Assembly: GCA_025738555.1 (NCBI GenBank)
Contig: JAOVFP010000015.1
Span: 744,001-808,000 of the forward strand
Source of the DNA: Cyathus striatus
Taxonomy: Eukaryota; Basidiomycota; Agaricomycetes; Agaricales; Nidulariaceae
DNA: 64,000 nucleotides
Reading direction: 5' to 3'
In this document: in pieces, positions 34,917 to 44,271 of the stretch
How the letters are laid out: every line of letters begins with the position of its first letter
Numbering within the stretch: position 1 is the stretch's first letter
Position numbers and translations under genes: made by a program
The notes under the pieces: generated by a model
The model's database searches: none
Told to the model about the DNA's origin: nothing
What the model saw: the letters and a program-made list of their open reading frames with translations, nothing else

Positions 34917-35331
34917 CACTGGGTAGCTTATGGACATTTTTAAATACTTCACATGCCTGTACTCGCCCTTCTTATGGGTTTCAAAAAATGCATTTGTTAT
35001 TTCTTGGTCTTACTTGTGTGAATGTGTGATTTTAAAACCATAAGTGCTTTTCAAGAATTTTAGCAAATTGCTATCTTATTAACTAGTCGTTTGTTCAACG
35101 AGAGTCTATGTGCTTGAAATCATATTGATGCGCACATTTGATGTGTGATGTATCTTATCCCGCCGAGTGATGCCGAAATTAAAAGATCTCATCTCGGAGT
35201 TATAGTGGACTTTCCATATACATCCGCTTAGATTATGCACGTGTCGTGATTAACTTCATCACTATTTTTCTAAACTCGTTGCGCCTAGCGTACTGTTCAT
35301 GCGATTTCAAAATTTCAGCTCCGTGAGCCTA

Positions 35332-35347
35332 CTCTCTCCCCCCCTCC
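35332..35347 (-). promoter_or_regulatory. Internal polypurine-like tract
   Basis: On the minus strand GGAGGGGGGGAGAGAG resembles the tract at the 3' LTR. The 30 bp to its right on the plus strand (CCAACAATAAAAGCCGTCCT) resemble the sequence right of the LTR-adjacent tract (CCAACCAATAAATGACTGTC). Confidence 0.4.
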
Positions 35348-35500
35348 AACAATAAAAGCCGTCCTCGGCGTACTTGCCGGGCAATGTGCTTAGCTATCAG
35401 AAGTCGTGAACAGTGCGATCCTTGTTTTTATTCTGGACGCTGATCCCAAATTTAGTAGCTAGCTTATGTCTTCCTTCGCCTATAGCTTGCTGTTGGATGG

Positions 35501-35507
35501 TATAAAA
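35501..35507 (+). promoter_or_regulatory. TATA box for accessory gene Y
   Basis: TATAAAA lies 107 bp before the ATG at 35,608, a normal distance for a fungal core promoter with a short leader. Confidence 0.5.
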
Positions 35508-35607
35508 ACCCTGTATTCTCCTCGCTAGTCTTCAGCATTCCTGCTACCGTTCTCTCCTATTTTCCTGCTTACTTCCCAATTTTCCATTCTACTTTTTCGT
35601 CACCATA

Positions 35608-36912
35608 ATGGCCGACAATTTCCCATCTGAAGCCGCCTTCCTTGACGCCGCTCGTGGTTTACGCACGAAGACGGGGCACTGGCAAGCCCAGCGCGACACG
35701 ATGTCTAGCGCCCAACTTCGGACTGAGTTGCGCAAGGAGGCCGCTACGCTCGTAAGTGTTTGCTTAACTATTGTACCGGTTGCTAGCTAATCGCCCCTCT
35801 TTTCTAGGAAATGTTATTGGAGTACGCCGAGGTTTTCCCTGCCATGCTCGAACACTCCGTCGTTGAGGAGGTCGTGAGAAAAAGCCGTTCACTCTATATT
35901 TTCCTCGAGAACAGGTATAAGTTGGCGAAGCCGGCGGGCCTCTTTGCTCTCCTTGAGCAGGCTTGGGCTGTAATTGAGCCAAGGGTCCGTGCTGCTGAGG
36001 CTATTGCCGCCATTCTTATTCCCGACATTATTCCTGCTCCTACTGCGCCGCCTGCGACACCTGTTACCTCTCGTCGTCCCGTAAGTTATCCTAGCTAACA
36101 CTTCTGTATTTTATTAACCAAGATCTCCTTAGATTTCCAGCAAGGGTTCCGACGTTGTTGCCGATGCGGATGATGATAAGGGTACGCACGTGACCAGTAC
36201 GACTTCTCCAACTTCCTCTGTCGTTGACGCTGAGGTATCGTAGCTCGACTTTCTACGCGACAGAAGCATACTAACCCTCGTGTTCGTAACTTAACTAAGC
36301 GCTTCAATGCAATGGAGGTTGACGACGAGGCCAAAGCATCTGTGAGTTATTTTTAAAGTTTCTTATCAAATGAAAATTTAATTTAATAACTCCAGTCTTC
36401 TACTCGCCCGGAGGCGGTGAAATTATCTTTCGACGCGATCCCCAATCTTGATCGCAATAGTCCCGCTTATCGTCAAGCTGAGCGCCTTCGTAAAGGGAAG
36501 CATCCCAAAACTGACAAAGATGAGGGTTCTCAAAGCGCCCTCGCTTGGTGCTTCCTCTTCCTCGTACGTATCCGTCTTTTACTTAGCTTATCCATTTCTA
36601 ACCACTTTACTGTCCTTAGGTACCCCCTCCGAGTGTCTTACTTTTGCTCGGTCCGTGATGGACCACCTGCTGAGCCTAAATAGGATTGATCAGGTGCCCG
36701 TGCCTTCCCATTTGATGGGGATGCACCGGGCCGAGACTCTGATGTGCACGGCTCAAAGCATTCAGCAGCTTTACAAGACCTTCATTGACACCAACGCGGA
36801 CATCGAGAGATACCTTCGGTACTCTGACGCTCGTGGTTCCTCTGGTAAGCTTTGACTCCCGTTATCTATTTATAAATCACTAGTAACTTCTATTGATTTA
36901 TTTATAGATTAA
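35608..36912 (+). CDS. Retrotransposon accessory gene Y, multi-exon, unknown (about 320 aa)
   Basis: Proposed exons: 35608-35751, 35808-36080, 36133-36234, 36300-36341, 36396 to about 36565, about 36620-36844 and 36908-36912. Donors include GTAAGT twice and GTGAGT; introns are 52-65 nt. The first five joins keep frame. The exon 5-6 join is ambiguous: either a GTATCC donor at 36,568 or an acceptor shifted to 36,633 gives the open downstream frame. The last tiny exon is optional, since reading on gives a stop at 36,853. The product starts MADNFPSEAAFLDAARGL, is helical and Ala/Glu-rich, has a Pro/Thr-rich hinge (IIPAPTAPPATPVTS, about residues 120-135), an acidic linker and a C-terminal helical block around CLTFARSVMDHLL. 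No known domain is recognised. Like gene X it is antisense to gag-pol. Confidence 0.65.
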
Positions 36913-37026
36913 GTTGTACCTGTGACTAGCTAAGGGACTTAGACGCGAATAGGGACTGTTATGGGCGAGGACACTGTATGGTAACGGTAGAATAGGCTTG
37001 TAGCACGATCCCCGCACATGTAGCAT

Positions 37027-37033
37027 CCCCCCC
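37027..37033 (-). promoter_or_regulatory. Polypurine-like tract just after pol
   Basis: Seven C on the plus strand (G on the minus strand) lie 48 bp past the pol stop codon. This is where the plus-strand primer of an ordinary Ty3 element would be, so it may be the ancestral tract. Confidence 0.4.
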
Positions 37034-37080
37034 TCGAACTTCTTATATGATATTTTGATTATGCCGCGCTCTTTCCCTCG

Positions 37081-40000
37081 TTAATCTGAGTCTTCCGAAT
37101 TTGGTATAACCTCATCAAATATATCCGGTCCCATTTCGCTTGAAGACTCGCTTTCACGCGCTTTCAGACGGATTTTTCGGAAATGTAAGTCCTCCTGAAT
37201 TTTAGACGGTGTTTCGTCTTCTTCTTCAGATAACATGGTTTCCAAAAGTTCGGGTGTTAACCCAATTAACTTTTGTACTTCCTCTGAGAACTCTATTCTT
37301 TTCCTAGCTAGATACGGTATTACTCGTAATCTAGCAACCTTATTTTGTAATATCGCCCCATTCATTTCACAGAGAATATAACTACCCCCTTTTGAACGTG
37401 ATACCACAACGTAAGGTCCGTTGTACCTGACTTGATTCTTCAAATTCGAAAGCTTCCCTATTTTTGGACTTCGTACAAGCACAAGATCTCCTGGACTAAA
37501 GATCCATTCCTTGACCTTGTGTTGCACATCTTGTTCCATCTTAGCTAATCGCCTTATCTTTTCCTTAGTTACCCTATTCCTCATATCTTCGACATGTTGC
37601 ACATGTTTAGCTAAAGCCCTCGCTCGTAGACCAATTAAATCGCTTGTAGACATAAGTCCATCCGGCGCTGGTATAAACCAAGTAGCTTCTTGCAAATCCA
37701 AAGGTAACACCGGGTGTTGTCCAGTAATTATAAAATACGGAGAACAACCAAATCGTTTCCTAGCGGTCATACGATCGGCCCACAGAACATGCGGCAAAAA
37801 CCAGTACCATTTAGATAAATCTGGTTCTGAACTTTTTACAAGCATCTGTCGCAAATCCCAATGGGGTCGTTCGATCGTTCCGTTAGCTCTCGAGTTATAA
37901 GGGGATATGGATATACCAGTTATATTGTATTTTTCCCTTAACCACTTAACTGCTCGTAAAAACGCGGTTCCGTTATCCGTCACTATTTTCTGAATACACC
38001 CCCATCTACATATGATGTCTTCAAACAGCCATTCTCCAATAGCGCGCGCATTTTCATTCCTGATGGCTTTAGCTTCTGCCCATGATGACAAAGCACAGCG
38101 ACCGTGAACAATATACTTACACTGATTAGATTTATTTGTAGACATGTTTAATACATCGGTATGTAATATTTGAAAGATCGACGGTGTTTCTGTAAGGACA
38201 GGCATTGTCTCAAACAATTGTTTCTGTCGTTTCTGACAAATATGACAGGTAGCTATGTACCATTGTACATCGTTAGAGACCTGCGGCCACCAAAATCTAT
38301 GTGTTAATAGTTCTGTAGTCGCAAATACCCTGCGATGCCCTAAAGTATCATGTGCCGCCTTCATCATATACATGCGCTCTTCCTTTTCTACAAACAACTT
38401 ATGTTGTCCTTCCTCATCCTTGTAATACAACTTACCATTACGCAATAAAAACCTGCTAGCTAACTCATGGTTTCGTTTGTCCTCCTTAGTCCACTCACTA
38501 CTTTCAGACTTTGGATTTGCTAAGAGTTCGCGCATGCTTTCTATGCGTTGATCCATAAATCGCGCTTGTTCCTTACGGTGATCTTCTGAATACGACGCCC
38601 TTAGTTCAGGGTCATCTTTCAGGGTTGGTTCAGGTACTACTGGGACTTGTACGAATTGCTGCAGATATGTTCGCTGAGCCGGAGCACATTTACCAGAATT
38701 TATTATCTGTTGTCTGATTTCCTGTTCTTTACGATATTCTTCCTTTGCCATGTTTAGCTCATCCTTAAACGAATCAATGTCCTCGGCGATATCATACAGA
38801 AATCCTGTTCTATCGTCGATCTCATCGTAAAATTCTTCAAGCTTCAATGGGTCTGGATCACCGTCTCTGGCTTTCATATATTGTATTGGCTTTTCGTCGT
38901 CCTCAGATTCATCCGTAAACACCCAGTCTGTTCGATCCCCCGGTACATACCTTCGCCTAGATAGACCATCCAGCCCAAATGTCTTCCCAGCTTTATGTAC
39001 TAGCGTAAAGAAGAAATTTGTATGAATATAATCCACCCATCTATTTGTGGTGGCGTTTGGCATTCCCCCTGGATTATTCAACATCCCATGCAAATATTTC
39101 GCATCAGTTTCGACAACTAGATTACGACATCCTCGCAATAGGTACTGTTCTTCTTCCAAAACCATGCGTAACCCTAACAATTCTCGTTTCGGTTGTGAAT
39201 AGCGACTTTGACGTCTAGTTAAAGTCTTTGATCCAAAGCGAACGTACCAGATCTTGGAAGGATCTACTTCGTCCCTTTGATAGATCAACCAACCCGCGGC
39301 TATGTAAGATGTATCCACAGCTAACACTAAAGGTTGACTACTCTTATAATCCGGAGTTCGAATCGGTAGATAGTTCCACACAGCCTGTTTAAGATCGTCC
39401 ATAGACTTCTGTTCTAAATCTTCCCATTTGAATTCTACGTTCTTCTTTAATAATTCATAAGAGAGCGCGGCTAACTCAACGAACTTAGGAATATTTAAAC
39501 GCGCTTGTACGGCGGTACCTAAGAAACCTCTAACCTCCGTTGTATTTCTACAGGGTCCCCAATTCATAACGGAATCAATTGTATGCTTAGTCGGCTTACG
39601 TCCTAGATAAGAACATCTATGTCCTACCACTGTGAACTCATCCGCACATACAATCGACTTCTTTCCGGAGAAAGTTCCTCCCACATATCCCATACGCTGT
39701 AGAACTCTATTTACACCTTGGAAATATTCCCAAATAAAACGGCGGATTCCCGGATTCTCAGGAATCATCTCATAGGTTCCATCTGGCCTCTCATACCTTG
39801 TTTTTCCTCCCCTCATAGGCACATCGTCAATAAATGGCTTAGTGAACTCAGGGATTTCGTCTCTCAAGATATAAGTGACGTCGTCATGGAAGATAGCTAC
39901 TGAATTCGTCCATCCCATAGGTAAGGTAACTAATCTTAACGCTCCAAACGGTGTTTGGAAGGTTGTAAGATCTCGCGATTCCTCATCCAATAACCTTTCA

Positions 40001-40941
40001 TCATATCCTACGTACAGATCTAAGATTCCCCCACAGGCTCGCCCAGCGAAATGGTTAGCTAACTCCTCAGTTGCCGGCGGCAATCCCGAGTGCGCTATAG
40101 TAACTTTGTTTAGGGGTTCCAGACTATGTACTAGACGAAGACTTTTACCATCTTTCTTAATTACGCAAAACCACTTAGATCTATACGAAGAGTTTGATTG
40201 TTCGTATACACTGCCGTCTAGCTTAGCTTTTATGATGGCGCAGACCTCGTCATGTATAGCTGGTGGAATAGGTATCGGTCTTTCTACCCATGGTACATGA
40301 GGTACAGTTGGTATTTTCACGGGGGGAAAATACTCCTCCTTAAACCGACCCTTTTCTGATTCCTCCCATGCGAAAGCCATTTCGTGTTCCTTAAGCATCC
40401 AATGCATTAGCTTACGTTCCTCTGGTAACATAAATTCCTTTGTATGTGCCTTATCGATATATTCTTTTCGTTCTTGAGTATATCTAATGCCCGGCTCATA
40501 TTCTGGTGGCTTAGTTGGTAATTTTGGTAACGTAGCTAAGGGATCTCCTATGATCTCTCGCTTGATATAAAACTCCTTAGGGAGTTCCGCTAATACCGGT
40601 TTGACTTTCTTCGCAACAGGTTTATATTTCTTTCCTGCGAATACATGTCGTACCGACTTTTTCTTGGTGGGCACTGATTTCTTGACTATGTCATGGAAAT
40701 TTACCACCCATCCATCTCCTTCCTTTCCTTCGCCTAGTCGTTGATTTAAATGTATATTTAACAACTGCGAAGCTTTCTCTTCCTTAATTTCACCGTGCTG
40801 TACTTGAGCCTGCAAGTATGCGTAGGTTAACTCGTCTCCCTGGAAATTTTTGGTATTTTCTGGCATATACATACTATCTACTTTTAACTTTCCAAATCCA
40901 TCTTCTGACACCACTACTGCGAACTCTCCCTGATTTTTCAT
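37081..40941 (-). CDS. Ty3/gypsy Pol: reverse transcriptase, RNase H, integrase (1,286 aa)
   Basis: An uninterrupted frame. In order on the minus strand: an N-terminal linker; reverse transcriptase with the catalytic FIDDV box (about 39,840); RNase H with LVLAVDTSYIAAG and the later Asp in VVETDAKYL; the integrase HHCC zinc finger (HDTLGHRR to CHICQKRQ, about 38,340-38,240); and the integrase core with Asp in HTDVLN, Asp in VTDNGTAF and Glu in NGTIERPH. A GPY/F-type module (YNGPYVVVSRS) and an acidic tail follow, with no chromodomain. It copies the element RNA into DNA and integrates it. The ATG overlaps the protease stop codon in TGATG (40,939-40,943), which points to coupled termination and reinitiation or to a -1 shift. 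All catalytic residues are present, so the protein is probably active. Confidence 0.93.
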   Translation of the reverse strand: MKNQGEFAVVVSEDGFGKLKVDSMYMPENTKNFQGDELTYAYLQAQVQHGEIKEEKASQLLNIHLNQRLGEGKEGDGWVVNFHDIVKKSVPTKKKSVRHVFAGKKYKPVAKKVKPVLAELPKEFYIKREIIGDPLATLPKLPTKPPEYEPGIRYTQERKEYIDKAHTKEFMLPEERKLMHWMLKEHEMAFAWEESEKGRFKEEYFPPVKIPTVPHVPWVERPIPIPPAIHDEVCAIIKAKLDGSVYEQSNSSYRSKWFCVIKKDGKSLRLVHSLEPLNKVTIAHSGLPPATEELANHFAGRACGGILDLYVGYDERLLDEESRDLTTFQTPFGALRLVTLPMGWTNSVAIFHDDVTYILRDEIPEFTKPFIDDVPMRGGKTRYERPDGTYEMIPENPGIRRFIWEYFQGVNRVLQRMGYVGGTFSGKKSIVCADEFTVVGHRCSYLGRKPTKHTIDSVMNWGPCRNTTEVRGFLGTAVQARLNIPKFVELAALSYELLKKNVEFKWEDLEQKSMDDLKQAVWNYLPIRTPDYKSSQPLVLAVDTSYIAAGWLIYQRDEVDPSKIWYVRFGSKTLTRRQSRYSQPKRELLGLRMVLEEEQYLLRGCRNLVVETDAKYLHGMLNNPGGMPNATTNRWVDYIHTNFFFTLVHKAGKTFGLDGLSRRRYVPGDRTDWVFTDESEDDEKPIQYMKARDGDPDPLKLEEFYDEIDDRTGFLYDIAEDIDSFKDELNMAKEEYRKEQEIRQQIINSGKCAPAQRTYLQQFVQVPVVPEPTLKDDPELRASYSEDHRKEQARFMDQRIESMRELLANPKSESSEWTKEDKRNHELASRFLLRNGKLYYKDEEGQHKLFVEKEERMYMMKAAHDTLGHRRVFATTELLTHRFWWPQVSNDVQWYIATCHICQKRQKQLFETMPVLTETPSIFQILHTDVLNMSTNKSNQCKYIVHGRCALSSWAEAKAIRNENARAIGEWLFEDIICRWGCIQKIVTDNGTAFLRAVKWLREKYNITGISISPYNSRANGTIERPHWDLRQMLVKSSEPDLSKWYWFLPHVLWADRMTARKRFGCSPYFIITGQHPVLPLDLQEATWFIPAPDGLMSTSDLIGLRARALAKHVQHVEDMRNRVTKEKIRRLAKMEQDVQHKVKEWIFSPGDLVLVRSPKIGKLSNLKNQVRYNGPYVVVSRSKGGSYILCEMNGAILQNKVARLRVIPYLARKRIEFSEEVQKLIGLTPELLETMLSEEEDETPSKIQEDLHFRKIRLKARESESSSEMGPDIFDEVIPNSEDSD

Positions 40942-40943
40942 CA
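40939..40943 (-). promoter_or_regulatory. TGATG stop-start overlap between protease and pol
   Basis: The protease stop TGA (40,941-40,943) and pol ATG (40,939-40,941) share one base. Such overlaps support reinitiation by the terminating ribosome in some fungal RNA elements. Confidence 0.5.
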
Positions 40944-41651
40944 GCTCATCGAATCCCGAAAATGCGACTCTTCTTGAACTACTGTCCGGCGTTTACCCCT
41001 AGCGTGCGTGGGAATAACCGTGCGCGCTCCCGTTTCCGGAGACGTTAACGTTATTATAGTCCTTCCATCTGTAGAAGTAACTACGTGACTAGCCGTGAGT
41101 ACATCAAAAGGTCGTCCCAATAACATTTGGTACGGTGGTGACGGCAAAATATGAACTTGTAAGTACAGGGTTAGCTCACCCAAACTTAAGGGTACGTCTC
41201 TAGCTAATCCACAGGTTTGTTCTAAACCCCCATTCGCGCTTTGCATAGTTAAGCACGCGTCTGGGTCCCATTGGAGTCTGCATTTCTCAGCTAATGTTCT
41301 GCTCATAGTAACTATTTGCGAACCACTATCTAAAAGTGCATCTTCCACCAATGTGCCGTTTATCTTCCCTGAGATCGCCCTTAGCGCTTCCGTATCCCTT
41401 GCAACAAATACACGACGCGCTCTTTCTTCCAGAGAAAAAGTGTGCAGGTACTGCGTGATCGGGTCTGACACTACCCATCCTTTCTCACTTTTACTAATCA
41501 ACGGTTTTGGAAGCTCATTATCTTCAACATAGATCCATTGAAGACTTGGTTTGCCTGGAGCCTCGTCGTCCGTGACTTCTTCGATCCTAGCTGCAGGCCT
41601 CTCATTAGCTAACTTATATTTATCATACGCGCTATTCTTAGCTAGCGGCAT
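40941..41651 (-). CDS. Ty3/gypsy retropepsin frame (236 aa)
   Basis: This frame carries the aspartic protease core: DALLDSGSQIVTMS with the catalytic Asp-Ser-Gly, then YLQVHILPSPPYQMLLGRPFDVL, the flap and C-terminal signature of Ty3 proteases. It matures Gag and Pol. The first ATG (41,651) overlaps the end of the preceding frame by 10 nt, and the frame is shifted -1 relative to it; pol is again shifted -1. A diverged retropepsin relic of the same family is at 62,944-63,110. Confidence 0.88.
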   Translation of the reverse strand: MPLAKNSAYDKYKLANERPAARIEEVTDDEAPGKPSLQWIYVEDNELPKPLISKSEKGWVVSDPITQYLHTFSLEERARRVFVARDTEALRAISGKINGTLVEDALLDSGSQIVTMSRTLAEKCRLQWDPDACLTMQSANGGLEQTCGLARDVPLSLGELTLYLQVHILPSPPYQMLLGRPFDVLTASHVVTSTDGRTIITLTSPETGARTVIPTHARGKRRTVVQEESHFRDSMS

Positions 41652-42175
41652 ACGTTCGTAATGAGCTTCGCTTGTAACTCGTTCCTGACTGCCGGCGATA
41701 ATCCTAAAATATCTTTCGGCGTCAACGTGATAGGCGCGTCTAAAATCTTATCAACTACGTCCTCAGGCTTCGCATCTGCCTCTACTTCCGCTCTCTGTCT
41801 GTAGGCAGGTTGCCTTTTTGGTAGCTCGTTCGCCGGTATCGGCAAGTGACCTGGACTTGGTTTTATGGGCTTTATAAATCTAAAGGGTAGCTCCGGCCCT
41901 AATAAATTATCGTTCTCTAACTCAGACACTTTTTTATTGGTTTTAACTTTTTCTTCTTTTTTCTGGGTTTTATTTATTTTCGTTCTTTTTAGTATATTTT
42001 CTTCCTCCTCACTATCTGATTCTGTATCCGTGAGCTCTCCTTCTTCTCGCTCTCTCTCCTCGAATCTGACTGCCTTTATTCTTGCACTGTCCTCCGGAGC
42101 ACGCGTGACCTCAGGCTTTTCAAGAATGATTGGTTCGGGCCGCTGTACTTCCTTCCTCGAACCTCTCAGAAACCC
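41642..42175 (-). CDS. Gag-Pro linker frame entered by -1 frameshift
   Basis: The reading frame lies -1 to gag and is open from the slip site (42,169-42,175) to the TAG at 41,642-41,644, about 177 codons. It is rich in Glu, Lys and Pro and contains an acidic run (TDTESDSEEEE). The C-terminal LDAPITLTPKDILGLSPAVR resembles the conserved segment that precedes the protease in Agaricomycete Ty3 elements. It probably joins Gag to protease. The ATG at 41,929 is an internal Met and not needed as a start. Confidence 0.65.
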   Translation of the reverse strand, partial: GFLRGSRKEVQRPEPIILEKPEVTRAPEDSARIKAVRFEEREREEGELTDTESDSEEEENILKRTKINKTQKKEEKVKTNKKVSELENDNLLGPELPFRFIKPIKPSPGHLPIPANELPKRQPAYRQRAEVEADAKPEDVVDKILDAPITLTPKDILGLSPAVRNELQAKLITNVCR

Positions 42176-44184
42176 GGATTGGTATCTTTACCAGTTCGCG
42201 TTTGTACGTACTGGCTCGGTCCCTCCCCATATTCCTGCCGCGCGTCATTTTCTCTCTGCATTGTAGAAAACTGCAATTCTTGTATCTGCTGCTGCATGTA
42301 CCTCATTTGCTCCGCGGGTTGCTCGTACAAATTTACACTAGGAATTTCTGATTCCTTTCTCTTCAACATTTTATCTACTAATTCTTTATAGGGATGAGAC
42401 CCTCTCGGCAATATTTCATTCGATCCGTTCAACACGATCGATCCACGCTCTTCTCTAATCACTCCCCCTTCGAGATCTTTAGCTTTGACAGGGCACGAAG
42501 CGAAACTACAAGTCCCCCCACAATAGAAACATCCTCGGAAGAAAGGCGGGCTACCCTGATTGCCCCCGCTCCAATTTCCTGCCGGCCTCTGTCCAAAATT
42601 AGACGTTGCGGCTGGTGGCGCCTGATTGCTTCGAAATTGGTACGAAGTCCATGCTGGGTTAGGATTGGGTTGAGCCGGACGGCTCGCAGATGCCTGCATT
42701 AACGCCTTTACTTCCTGAATCACCTGTTGGAAACTCTGTACCTCCCTTTCTATAGATGCCATTCTGCTCTCAGTACTTTTCAACAACTGCGTAAATTTAG
42801 AGTCATCGGGCTCTTCTTTTTTCACAGCTATTGGCAACTCTACAGACTTGCCTCTGCTAAATCCTCTCGATTTCTTATGCTCGCGCTTCTCCACATACTC
42901 CTCCTCATCTTCACTGTCCGTCTCAAACGATAGTCCTCTATTATGAATTATATCGTCGCACACAGATAAAACCTCGTCGAGTTCGTACGGGTCTTCAGGG
43001 TCGATCTCTGTCCCTGGGGTAGGTGTCTTTAGCGAATTGGCCATATCTAGCCGATGCCTCACCATTTCCCTCAGATCTTTATGCAACGACTGCATAACGA
43101 ACCACACTTGCTCAGCGTTTGATATATGTTGTGCAATCTCTTCTGCTTCTGCTTTGAAATTGCGACGGAACTCTTTCCACACTGTCTTCTGCGTTACTCT
43201 AATTCCCCGATTCTCACGCTGCTCATCCATCAGCCTCTTTAGCTTCTCTCGCGAACCCATCTCATTCTCTGGATCGTATTCCCGTAACATCCGCTTCTTA
43301 AATTTATCCCACGTCCTATCTTCTCCTTTCCTCTCTGGGAAGCTCTTTACTTGTTTCCTTCTTGGTGAATTAGTGATGGTATTTACCGCGAAGTCCACTT
43401 TTGTCTTATCATCAATTATTTTATGATGCGTAAAGAGCCCTTCTAGAGAGTCTAGCCAGAATGCTACTTCACTGCCTTGACCGTTCCATTTTGGCGCATT
43501 TTTGCCGTATGGATCCAGTTCAGGTGCCATGCTTTCTGACGGTTTAGGTGATGGGGAACGGGAACTCGTTGTTACTGATGAAGGGGGATTCGGATCAATG
43601 TCTGGTGATGACGGGCGTGTATGCGCAGTACTATGTCTTGGACTCCCAAAGGTGAACTGCCTAAAGGATGCCGAAAGGTCTGCTAATGCTCCACTAGGTT
43701 CGCTAGCGTACTCGTAATCAGGTTCTCCAAAAGCTCCGGGAAACAACAATGATCCAATATCTGGGTCCGTTGATGAATCAGACGGTGTCTCAAGAAGTCT
43801 TGTCTCACGAGGCTCGCTTACTGATGGCCTTGACACAAACGGGAACAATGGTCTCTCTGGGGATGATAGCGCTGTCTCTGATCGTCTCTGCTCTGCACTA
43901 AGCTCTAGCTCTGGGAATGGTCTAAACTCTGGCTCTAGCTCTGTGCTCTCTCTCTTAACTGCTTTGCTCTGCTCTGCTCTCGATCTATCTCTCGCTAGCT
44001 CTTTCTCTAATGCTTGCTGTGCTCTTCGTTCTGCTCGCGTTTCGCGATCAGTTTTCTGATTCTGAGCGCTACTGGACCCTGAACTCGCTTGTTGATCTGC
44101 TGCTCTGTGATGCGCTACAGCTTTGCTAGGTTTGGGTTCAGCCTCTACCACACTTTTGCCGCTCTTCTTAGATTTCGGCGGAAT
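42166..44184 (-). CDS. Ty3/gypsy Gag, probable non-ATG (ATT) start
   Basis: A charged Arg/Glu/Ser-rich N-terminus is followed by the capsid-like region beginning PYGKNAPKWNGQGSEVAFWL (about 43,510) and then a C-terminal Cys cluster (CFYCGGTCSFASC, near 42,520). That cluster resembles a retroviral zinc knuckle but lacks the usual His. The frame ends in TGA at 42,166-42,168. Upstream of the Val-Val-Glu codons near 44,151 the frame stays open to a TGA. The position that should hold the initiator before PPKSKKSGKS is ATT (44,182-44,184), so initiation is non-canonical, further downstream, or lost by mutation. The GTG at 44,151 is only the first near-cognate codon and not a convincing start. Confidence 0.82.
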   Translation of the reverse strand: MPPKSKKSGKSVVEAEPKPSKAVAHHRAADQQASSGSSSAQNQKTDRETRAERRAQQALEKELARDRSRAEQSKAVKRESTELEPEFRPFPELELSAEQRRSETALSSPERPLFPFVSRPSVSEPRETRLLETPSDSSTDPDIGSLLFPGAFGEPDYEYASEPSGALADLSASFRQFTFGSPRHSTAHTRPSSPDIDPNPPSSVTTSSRSPSPKPSESMAPELDPYGKNAPKWNGQGSEVAFWLDSLEGLFTHHKIIDDKTKVDFAVNTITNSPRRKQVKSFPERKGEDRTWDKFKKRMLREYDPENEMGSREKLKRLMDEQRENRGIRVTQKTVWKEFRRNFKAEAEEIAQHISNAEQVWFVMQSLHKDLREMVRHRLDMANSLKTPTPGTEIDPEDPYELDEVLSVCDDIIHNRGLSFETDSEDEEEYVEKREHKKSRGFSRGKSVELPIAVKKEEPDDSKFTQLLKSTESRMASIEREVQSFQQVIQEVKALMQASASRPAQPNPNPAWTSYQFRSNQAPPAATSNFGQRPAGNWSGGNQGSPPFFRGCFYCGGTCSFASCPVKAKDLEGGVIREERGSIVLNGSNEILPRGSHPYKELVDKMLKRKESEIPSVNLYEQPAEQMRYMQQQIQELQFSTMQRENDARQEYGEGPSQYVQTRTGKDTNPGF
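42169..42175 (-). promoter_or_regulatory. Putative -1 frameshift site GGGTTTC before the gag stop
   Basis: On the minus strand G-GGT-TTC sits in the gag frame immediately before the TGA and has the X-XXY-YYZ form. Slipping back one base enters the linker frame, which stays open for about 177 codons. Confidence 0.6.
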
Positions 44185-44251
44185 GGCGAGCGCGTTATTA
44201 CTTATTCAATTCACACTACTCCGCAACGTTAGCGCTTGTATCCGGTTTACC

Positions 44252-44269
44252 CCCTCGTGGTGGGCTCCA
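44252..44269 (-). promoter_or_regulatory. Primer-binding site
   Basis: Two bases after the 5' LTR end the minus strand reads TGGAGCCCACCACGAGGG. It starts with the TGG complementary to a tRNA CCA end. The tRNA identity was not determined. Confidence 0.65.
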
Positions 44270-44271
44270 GA

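Larger units (their letters stand above)
34917..35607. other. Spacer between accessory genes X and Y
   Basis: Non-coding. It holds a pyrimidine run (35,332-35,347, seven consecutive C) that reads as a polypurine tract on the minus strand, and a TATA element for gene Y. Confidence 0.4.

Noticed and set aside
35282..35293. Short match to the LTR start (CGCCTAGCGTACT) in inverted orientation between genes X and Y
   Set aside because: Only about 13 bp; too short to argue for an inverted LTR fragment.
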